Assembly (NCBI GenBank): GCA_947172415.1
Contig: OX359197.1
Location: 2,232,001-2,296,000, forward strand
Source: Chondrosia reniformis
Taxonomy: Eukaryota; Porifera; Demospongiae; Chondrillida; Chondrillidae
Reading direction: 5' to 3'
DNA: 64,000 nucleotides
Part shown: positions 56,701 through 64,000 of the stretch, in pieces
How the letters are laid out: every line of letters starts with the position of its first letter
Position numbering within the stretch: position 1 is the first letter of the stretch
Notes under the pieces: generated by a model
Database searches by the model: none
What the model was told of the DNA's origin: nothing
Seen by the model: only the letters and a program-made list of their open reading frames with translations
Program-made: the position numbers and the translations under genes

Positions 56701-59362
56701 TTACCTAAAAATAATGCAGCACAAAATGCAAAATTCAGGTTGATAGAAGAATATATATTTAGATGTATCTGAGGGATAATTGTGGTTGGTTAGAAAAAGT
56801 AGTGAAGAGTACGTGGGTATGGTTAAATTAATAGAGAGCTACTACGTTTACAATTTTCAAATTGATGTACAGTATGTATATAAATAACTGAAAATTTCAA
56901 GATAACTGTAGAACATACGTATATAAAAATTATAGTAGTTCAATATCAACACGCTGTTATACATCCATCTTAATTTAACTTTTACATTTATTTGAATCAG
57001 TCTAGAGGAATTAATATTTAGTTAACTAATAAAAAAATAGAAGGACTATGTCTGTAGAACATTTACCTTTCTACATAATTAGATGGCCAGTCACCAGCAA
57101 GCAGTGTACTCAGCTGCAGTGTACCACAACTTCCGTATGAACCTATGCGTCTAAATGATGATAGTGATGGAAGTGATGTGGATGAATATGTCGAACCCAT
57201 GATATTACCAGCTCCAACTCCAAAAGAAGGTCGGTGTGTATATTGTGTGGTATACATACAACTCATATCGTCTATCAGGAATTGAATGTATGATATCGCA
57301 AATACAGGTCTAAGCAAACATTGTGGTTAAAATAATGTGAGATGAAGTTTAAGGTGTATGGACAAGTATATGGAATTACTGAGGTGTCAATTAATGTGCG
57401 GCAAAAGATTGCAGATGCAGGCAAAACCCACAATCTTACATTCTTTAGACAAACACATTCAATTCCTGATATATGGTAAATATAATGAGAACTTGGTTGT
57501 GAAGGATTACAATACAACTTTTATTTATCTGTATGGCCACTTGACACACTAGGGTAATTTGGTCCCAATTTCAAGGTATCCTGGCTGTCAAGTTAATTAT
57601 TTTATACTTTATAGTAATACCGTATTTAACTCAGTGGCAGAGCAATACAGGTTGGTGGCATTGACCAGCCTTCTTGAGTGTATTTACTAGATTTATGGGG
57701 GTTGATCTCTGTTTTGTCCTTCTGAGTGGTCTGTTTAATAATACTAATAAGTGGTCAGGCCCAAAGAACAGCTTTAGAAATGTGGAATCTTTGATGTCAC
57801 TATCTAAAAAGGGAAGTTATCCCCAATTAGGCCAGCATGCTGTAATTTACCCATTCCTTTTGTCTTTGTGGTGGTTATAAATAAACAACTTAAATTTGTG
57901 TAAACTAAACTTTTCCATGCATCTTGTATTAATAAAATGTACTTAAAAGTGTAATGCATATTTATACTTAAATTGTATTACAGAAAGAAATGTTCCTGCT
58001 ACTCAGTTCCCCTTTGACAGCAAAACCGCGATCACAAGTCCTAATCAAGAGCCTCCATTAAAAGGTAAACTACAGTGTGTGTACATACCATATATTGGTA
58101 ATTGAATGCGAAGGCAATAGATTGCAATTTATCCAAATTACAGGTACATATTGTGTATAAGTAAAACATTGTGGTTAAAAGAATGCGAGATGAAGCTTAA
58201 GGTGTATGGACTAGTATACAGAATTACTGAGTTGTCAAATCAATACAAATGAAAAGATTGCAGATGCGGGCAAAACTCACAATGTCGCATTCTTTATACT
58301 CAGTCATTCAAATCCCAATATACAGTACATACACGTACGTATATTTGAAGTGGTTGGGTATCATATTGAAATTATGTTGAGAGTACTCAATCATATAAAC
58401 ATCTTCATATTGTACCTCGTGATTCATTTCATTCAAATTAATTATTGTATGAGCCCTAATGTGAACTGATAACTCCTAATAGCAACTTGTGTATTACACT
58501 GGCAACATGTTACTATCTGAATTATATACCGTACGTATATCAGGATATGAATGCGAGATTGCGAATTACGGATTTAAGTAAACATTGTGGTTAAAAGAAT
58601 GCGAGATAAAGCTTAGGTGTACAGGAAATGTATACTGAAATTATGAGGTGTCAAATCAATACGCGTCAAAAGATTGTATGTACATACAGTCAAAACTTGC
58701 AATTCGCATTCTTTTGACACATGCATTCAATTCCCGCTTACTCTAAGTCACTTATGTAGTTTATAAAATACCATCTTACAAGACACAATGTCTTTATAGT
58801 ACCAATATGGTATTTTGAGGAGTTGACTCTTTTACAGAGCACTTGCATTTATGCATATACATACAATGTCATACATACCATAGACTAACCAACATATGTT
58901 GGTTAGTCTATGTACATACGTACATACAGTATATACAATATGTATGTATGCGTTAATTCTTACCAAATTTAACAGCATTCAATTTGCAGAATATGCTGTA
59001 TATACACACACCAAATTATTTAGTACATACATCTACAAATCATATATAAAAAATGTATGTATATACTTCTTGTCAATATAGGTAACAACGAAGACAATTG
59101 TGAAATGCATAGGCACTACCTGAGAAGCTTGAATCATATAAAAGTATTACAACTGTTGGATTTGATGGGTCTTTCCCAATACCGAGATAACTTTATAAAG
59201 GAACATATCGATGGAGAAGTGCTTGTAGACCTAGGTGAGGAAGAGCTGAAAGATTTGGGAGTGATTAGCAAAATACACACCCTAAGATTAAAGAAGATAA
59301 TAGAGGGGAAAATACCATCACAAAAGTACCTGGAGGAGGGCAACCCTTATGGTTCTCTGTAG
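50757..59362 (+). CDS. CABIT-SAM adaptor protein, copy 2
   Basis: Ten exons: 50757-51261, 51347-51552, 52078-52524, 53277-53522, 54192-54273, 54606-54686, 56555-56638, 57083-57229, 57984-58064 and 59082-59362. They join in frame to 719 residues. The order is proline-rich N-terminus (PPPLPPKEPIRQDPRSPP, PPPLRTRPPPYKS), CABIT domain from about residue 138 (LEECIQKAKLPIMIRVVSG) through exon 4, a linker made of small phase-1 exons, and a SAM domain at about 640-705 (DLMGLSQYRDNFIKEHIDGE). The linker contains YEPM, a YxxM-type SH2 site, and acidic DDSDGSDVDEY. Exons 1-4 and the SAM exon pair one-to-one with copy 1, and the SAM exons have equal length (281 bases). Likely cytoplasmic signalling adaptor. 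The start codon follows a possible acceptor, so a 5' non-coding exon is possible. Confidence 0.88.
53600..53735. mobile_element. fold-back element with hammerhead-like core
   Basis: The arms cataaattattgataataga and gtcaataatttatg are inverted. On the minus strand CTGATGA (53687-53681), a weak GAC/GTT helix and GAAA (53667-53664) follow in order, but helix I does not pair well. It lies in intron 4 of CABIT-SAM copy 2. Confidence 0.55.
56000..56290 (-). repeat. fold-back repeat carrying a hammerhead-like motif, copy 2
   Basis: Same family as 5589-5900, with the inside inverted. On the minus strand: CTGATGA (56220-56214), GTCC/GGAC around TAATAA (56213-56200), AAAA for GAAA, then the palindrome ACAGCTGT and C. 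Helix I is imperfect here. It lies in intron 6 of CABIT-SAM copy 2. Confidence 0.65.
57274..58737. repeat. three copies of one MITE family in introns 8-9
   Basis: Copies at about 57274-57470, 58091-58325 and 58540-58737 share inverted ends of the form aggaattgaatg/cattcaattcct and the inside cattgtggttaaaagaatgc. A fragment of the family is at 44637-44690 in the paralogous gene. The SAM-proximal exon 57984-58064 lies between copies one and two. Confidence 0.75.
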
Positions 59363-59530
59363 GTTTGCATAGCATCTTATTTTATACGTATAATATACCA
59401 ACATTTTTGGTCACTTTATAATTAATTCTTTTTTTTCTTATAGTTACCAGTTTTGTTTATGATGCAAACATTTACCATGCATTTTTATTAGTTTTGTTAT
59501 GCAGTTACTAATGCAGTTACTATAACTAAA

Positions 59531-59902
59531 GTTAAATAAAAACATTCAAAAATGAAGTTAAAAGTAGGGATGGCACTATAACAGTGATTGGCACATCTAG
59601 AAAAAGTAACGAAACAAGAAAGTGATCATATGGTAAGGCTAACATTGCAAAAGTGGCATACTGAAACTTAACTATACACATCACTTCTATGTTTGGGCGC
59701 ATCATGGATATATACTAGAAGTAGGGATCGATGTGCCCAAACATAGAAGTGATGTGTATAGTTAAGTTTCAGTATGCCACTTCTGCAATGTTAGCCTTAC
59801 CATATGATCACTTTCTTGTTTCGTTACTTTTTCTAGATGTGCCAATCACTGTTATAGTGCCATCCCTACTTTTAACTTCATTTTTGAATGTTTTTATTTA
59901 AC
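59531..59902. mobile_element. large fold-back element, 173-bp arms
   Basis: The left arm 59531-59703 is matched almost base for base by the inverted right arm 59730-59902 around a 26-base loop. The few mismatches include cgc/cac near the loop and aaag/agaa in the arm. The arms contain gtagggatggcactataaca, and the same gtagggatgg box recurs inverted at 60648-60657, so this may be one end of a larger element of about 1.1 kb (59564-60657). Confidence 0.85.
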
Positions 59903-60657
59903 TTGTATTGCTCCTTTTTTCTTGTTAATATTTGTTTTGAAAGTTTTCTTGGCGAAAACTCGAAATAAAGTAGCAGAATAGACGATATAATAGAGAGCTC
60001 TAAATTAAAAAATGGCGTCCGAAAAGATCCCAAATTTGATAAGATGTTTTCTACCGTTCTTTAACATTCAGTTTAGGATATTAAAGGGTCCATAATCGTT
60101 AAGAATACGACTGTATATAGGCCCTGCAAAGCGACTAAGAAATTCGATCGCGGGTAACGGCAGTACCACAAATATTACTCATTCGGGTTACTTATTTTAT
60201 ATACAGAGAATTTGAAACTTAATTAAAAAATGGCGTTCAAAGAGGCCCTAAATTTGGCACTTTCAAAAGTAACACGCTTCGGTTGGAGCGCGTTGAAATC
60301 TAGGGTAGCCTATTCCCTAGTTCGGAAACATTCATGACGATTTAGTATTTGTATGTACCTGCGTAAGTTCGCATGTTAGCGCTAGCTCATTTGAAAAAAG
60401 AAGAAGAAGAAGAAGAAGAAGAAGAAGAAGAAGAAGAAGAAGAAGAAATGAGGAATTGCAGAATTTGGCCTATTTCGGTTTAACCACTTTGCGAAGGTTG
60501 TAGAGCATCGTAACATGTTTTGGCGTTTAGAAAAGCATGCAAAAACGACTGCAAACACACAAATGCAACCGAAAATCTGAACGTTGTTGATTTATGAGGT
60601 GTTAATTGATAATACATTGAATAGGGCGGCCATGTTTTTTTTCGGCCATCCCTACTT
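59903..60657. other. possible inner part of a 1.1-kb element
   Basis: The stretch has a diverged internal direct repeat (aattaaaaaatggcgt at 60004 and at 60221) and a (GAA)n microsatellite at 60397-60447, and ends in ggccatccctact, the complement of the box at 59564. No transposase is visible. Confidence 0.45.
60397..60447. repeat. GAA microsatellite
   Basis: An uninterrupted (GAA)n run of about 50 bases. Confidence 0.9.
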
Positions 60658-61515
60658 AGAGAGTACTACAGTACTCTCTGATATAAATTCCTAAAATGGG
60701 ATTTCCCCTTTTTGCGTGTATATGCATACATATAGAGCTCTGTATATATATACGTACATATAACATAGAGAGCCTATGTATGATGTGTATGACTATAGTA
60801 TGTAGATGGGAATGTACAGAGTATTGTGTGCATGAGGCTGCATAGATATGTGCATTCTTCTTCTCAGCCTCTGATTACACCCACTAGATAGTGAGCAGAT
60901 GTATTAAAGCAATTTTTGTGCAGGACACAGAAGTTTGAAACTTTTCATTGGTCATCGGAAGAGATTGTATACTTATTTGTTATCAAAGCAGTCCATCATA
61001 TTATACATATGTATGAATACTTGTAATACATGAAGTTAGTTACCATAATGAAAGTATTCAAAAACAATTATACATAGGGTTTAGGACTGCTTCCTAAATA
61101 CATGTATATCCAACACATTTATGGTACATATATACCCAATTGCAATCCACAGAATATGTAATATAAGATTATTGCATTTTCAGCAAGGAAATGAGCCTTT
61201 AGTAATAGTAAGACATGAAAGGAATAAATAGTGTAATAATTGTGACATTGCTAGGTAATTCTGAACAAGGTACAACTGCATGAACTTCAAATTGAAAATA
61301 CCCCGTAATAGATTCGACATGATTTGTATTAACTATAGGAGGAGAATAACAGTTACGCAAATGAAGGCATTAAATTAAAATGAATATGGAATTTATAATT
61401 GTAGATTAAGTGTGCAATACAGAAAAACAAGTCATTTACATATACATATATGTAAGTACGTACGTATATGTATGTTTGTATGTTATATATATAAATCTGA
61501 GTGGTTAGGACAATC
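60658..61515. other. AT-rich spacer
   Basis: I see no gene or repeat element here beyond short TACGTA-rich sequence near 60740-60770 and 61440-61490. Confidence 0.4.
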
Positions 61516-61566
61516 CATCTTTACTTTGTATATGATCTTGACACTAACCAAAGTTTAAAATTATAC

Positions 61567-61609
61567 AACCAAACATTTCAACAACTAATCAGTTGTCTTC
61601 ATCAGTGGT
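61567..61609 (-). ncRNA. candidate hammerhead ribozyme, minus strand
   Basis: On the minus strand: helix I arm ACCA just before CTGATGA (61605-61599), one extra A, helix II GACAAC/GTTGTT, GAAA (61579-61576), ATGT, T, then TGGT, which pairs with ACCA. The core is exact, but helix I has only four pairs. Confidence 0.55.
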
Positions 61610-61639
61610 ATCATACAGCAAGTGATCTCTGGGGGTGGA

Positions 61640-61690
61640 ATAACCACTGATGAAGACAAATGAATATAGTTGTCGAAATGTTTGGTTGTA
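61640..61690 (+). ncRNA. candidate hammerhead ribozyme, plus strand
   Basis: Helix I left arm ATAACCA (61640-61646); CTGATGA (61647-61653), exact; one extra A; helix II GACAA (61655-61659) and TTGTC (61670-61674) around a 10-base loop; GAAA (61675-61678), exact; ATGT as a two-pair self-complementary helix III; T61682 as the cleavage nucleotide; then TGGTTGT (61683-61689), which pairs with all seven bases of the left arm (one T-G pair). An extra A after CTGATGA is known in a natural hammerhead. Such a short helix III would need dimer formation to cleave. Confidence 0.6.
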
Positions 61691-61772
61691 TAATTTTAAA
61701 CTTTGGTTAGTGTCATGCTCATATGAAGTAAAGATAGATGTATTTGTATGTTGTTACATATCACAAGCAAGA

Positions 61773-61958
61773 AAGAAAAAGGTAAGTTTGCTAAAGTTTA
61801 CAGGTTTGCAAACTACTGATTTACAGGGAGTTTGGCAAAGTTTGCACACAATATTGTTTATATAAACCCTTATGTAAACAGTATTGTGTGCAAACCACCT
61901 GTAAATCAGTAGTTTGCAAACCTGTAAACTTCTGAATCAGCAAACTTACCTTTTTCTT
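61773..61958. mobile_element. fold-back element with about 80-bp arms
   Basis: aaggtaagtttgct, then tttacaggtttgcaaactac and the following bases, are repeated inverted on the right half, with a gap in each arm. The inner part repeats tttgcacacaatattgttta in inverted form too. No coding content. Confidence 0.8.
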
Positions 61959-62285
61959 ATAGGCTACAATTGTATGGTTAGCAAGTGTGGCTTGTTACAT
62001 CAAAGAGTGAGAAATGATAATTTCCCTCACCTCAAGCAACTGTACAGTGTTTGGACCATTTCTGTCTACCTCAAAACTTCCAGTGCAAAACACAATAGTA
62101 AAACAGGCTCTACAGATAACTGCCAGATATATACATAATAAATAATAAGAATATAATAAATGATACAGATATATTATGTATATGTTAACAATAGACAATA
62201 AAGTATATGTACATCTATGTATATAGTCTACTTATAGTTTTGCGTAACTAATAAACCAACTTACATTTAGATAAAAGGGACAGTT

Positions 62286-63001
62286 TTATTTATAAGATTT
62301 AGGAGGAGCACCTTTGGGGGCACTCAGTTGTGCAATCTGCTCAAAACCACCACAAACAATAGGACAATCTGCATGTATAGTGGCTGCTGAACTAAACCTA
62401 GAGTATGTGAGACAATTGCAATACAAACTATTAAACTCTGTTTTCCGACAAGGGTATATGTTGGTGTTCCGTATATACCAATGATGGTCAGTTACATACA
62501 TTATATGATTTCATAGTTGTAAGATCCAAATCATTGTGTGGTCGGCCACACTTAGGTGGCTGCTCTTTACCAGTTAAGAAAAGGAAACCACAAGCTTCTT
62601 TAAACTTCTAAGAGTTCAATAATTGACAGGTGAACCACTTATATATCAATTGTATACCACCCCTAGTAGGATCAATTTACTTATTTGTGAAATGAACTTA
62701 TAAATTGATTTGATGACATTTAAGGAAGAAATATATACAATAATAATATTCAATTTCACCTTTTAATACTTAGAATACTAAATATTGAATAAACCTGCCA
62801 AAGTAGACAAACTACTCATTTTTGCTAAGCTAAGATAAAACCTTTTTACTGGTCCTAATTGTATCATCTTTACAGGGTTCCACCATACACACACCCACAT
62901 CCACTCTTTTGATGTTTCAAGCAAAGGTTTCCTATACTTAAATACCTTGCTGGCATGTATGGGTCAATATCCACTTCTTGGAATTTGATTTCAGGTATCT
63001 C
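62286..63001 (-). CDS. last two exons of an unidentified gene
   Basis: Exon 63001-62946 reads EIPEIKFQEVDIDPYMPA and ends in phase 2. Exon 62391-62286 continues in phase as SAATIHADCPIVCGGFEQI, then AQLSAPKGAPPKSYK and a stop; ATAAA overlaps the stop and can serve as a polyadenylation signal. The sequence looks conserved (two cysteines in CPIVCGG), but I do not recognise the family. Upstream exons should lie between 63002 and the right edge or beyond it; a possible piece is IAYDGRFANGKALHD near 63880-63830, though its phase does not join directly. Confidence 0.5.
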
Positions 63002-64000
63002 CTATTAGAATGACAATATGCACATGGTAAAATAGTAACATTGAACAACTAAACTAAGATTCGGCAACAAAGGTGATGATGTAATGGCATGTGTATAGAA
63101 TTTCAAAGCATCACTATAACAGCTGATAAATGCTGTGCACTATATCATGCTGATGGCTATATCCAGTATAACAGTGTTGAATGGAAATGCTAGTTTCCCC
63201 CAATACTACTCATAAATAGGTTTATAAGCCAGACACACAAGTTTATTTAAGTGTACACACCATGCACGTGTAATACATAAATGAATAATAGTTATGTGCA
63301 AAGGAAAAGCACTATTAGTAAGAGACCAAGTGTCACTGTTAGTAAGAGACCAAGTGTCTTAATAATATGTTAAAGAAAAAGAAATTTCACTAATTTCGTA
63401 GATGATAGGGATTTCCTCTAACTGCACCAAACTTATCCTTGAGATGGTTCATCTTTAGTCTTGAAGAAGACCCCGAGAATCTAAAATGTTTGAATCCTAA
63501 ACGTTCTAGACGCTCAAAAGACTAAAACCATCTCAAAGAAATTTCGCTAACTAAATAAAAATATCACCATTAATGTTGCCATTTTGCATTTTGGGGTACA
63601 TCATCACAGCCTAGACCTCTAAAAATTAAACAAAATTCTTCCACACAGTATACTAACTACATTGGCTGTGTGCAACTTTTGGCAACTCCCTTGATAAAGC
63701 ACATTACAATGTGGAAGGTAGCTATACTGCATGAAAACATAACATTTGAAAGAGTAACATCAACATTAAATTAAACTAATTCACATATAAAACTTTAGTC
63801 CATTGTAAGATAGTCATAGGGTTACTAAACAAGCAGCAATCATGTAAGGCTTTCCCATTAGCAAATCTTCCATCATAAGCTATTTGCATCTGCCTCCTAA
63901 GCATAAAAAGCAGTATTCAAGAAGCACCATTTACATGAAAAGCTAAGTGTATACATACTGTAGTAGGGTTTACATAGCAGACATGAACATCAGCAGTGAA
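63002..64000. other. upstream part of the unidentified gene, mostly intron
   Basis: The stretch holds the fold-back element at 63440-63538 and AT-rich sequence. No exon could be fixed. Confidence 0.35.
63440..63538. mobile_element. fold-back element, ggttcatcttt family
   Basis: The ends gagatggttcatctttagtc and aagactaaaaccatctcaaa are inverted. The centre keeps GAAGACCCC but the hammerhead-like core is worn. Relatives at 15598-15720 and 41066-41188. Confidence 0.65.

Larger units (their letters stand above)
61516..61740. mobile_element. fold-back element with two opposed hammerhead cores
   Basis: Arms of roughly 90 bases (left from catctttactttgtatatga, right ending in atgaagtaaagatagatg) fold back on a short centre. 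Each arm carries a full hammerhead core, one per strand. Confidence 0.8.

Overview
The window reads as nuclear DNA of an early-branching animal, most likely a demosponge (inference). It is AT-rich. Genes are split by GT/AG introns, many introns are under 250 bp, and gaps are full of MITEs, fold-back elements, minisatellites and broken LINEs. The protein families also fit: a Calx-beta extracellular protein, CABIT-SAM adaptors, a CHST15-like sulfotransferase, a GNS-like sulfatase and the splicing factor YJU2. No bacterial operon, CRISPR array, rRNA or tRNA gene was seen.

Layout. 1-6.7 kb, minus strand: a secreted Calx-beta gene built from phase-1 exons. 6.7-9.3 kb: intergenic with a 24-bp minisatellite. 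9.3-10.5 kb, plus: a small three-exon gene for an unrecognised secreted protein. 10.7-18.0 kb, plus: a complete YJU2/CCDC94 gene in eight exons, whose 4.1-kb third intron holds a MITE, a large 33-bp minisatellite and a dead pogo/Tigger-like transposase. 18.7-32.9 kb, minus: a tandem array alternating carbohydrate sulfotransferase (three copies A, B, C) and sulfatase (two copies). Sulfotransferase C and both sulfatases are intact, A carries a one-base homopolymer frameshift, and B is wrecked, partly by a LINE insertion. 33-41.5 kb: gene-poor, with a composite dead LINE, MITEs and a 21-bp minisatellite. 41.6-48.7 and 50.8-59.4 kb, plus: two tandem paralogues of a proline-rich/CABIT/SAM adaptor of GAREM/Themis type. 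59.4-62.3 kb: large fold-back elements. 62.3-63.0 kb, minus: the last two exons of an unidentified gene that enters from the right.

How the genes may fit together. The sulfotransferase and sulfatase would add and remove sulfate on the same class of glycosaminoglycan, so the array looks like a duplicated writer/eraser pair. The Calx-beta gene nearby is of a type found in sponge aggregation factors, which carry sulfated glycans; a link between the two is only a hypothesis. The CABIT-SAM proteins would act in tyrosine-kinase signalling inside the cell.

The most unusual signal is in the repeats. Several unrelated-looking fold-back elements carry hammerhead ribozyme core motifs (CTGATGA, a stem, GAAA, a very short self-complementary helix III, and matching helix I arms). 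The copy at 61640-61690 has an intact core with a 7-bp helix I, and the copy at 5717-5761 differs from consensus by one core base. All exon borders were placed by eye from splice signals and reading phase.
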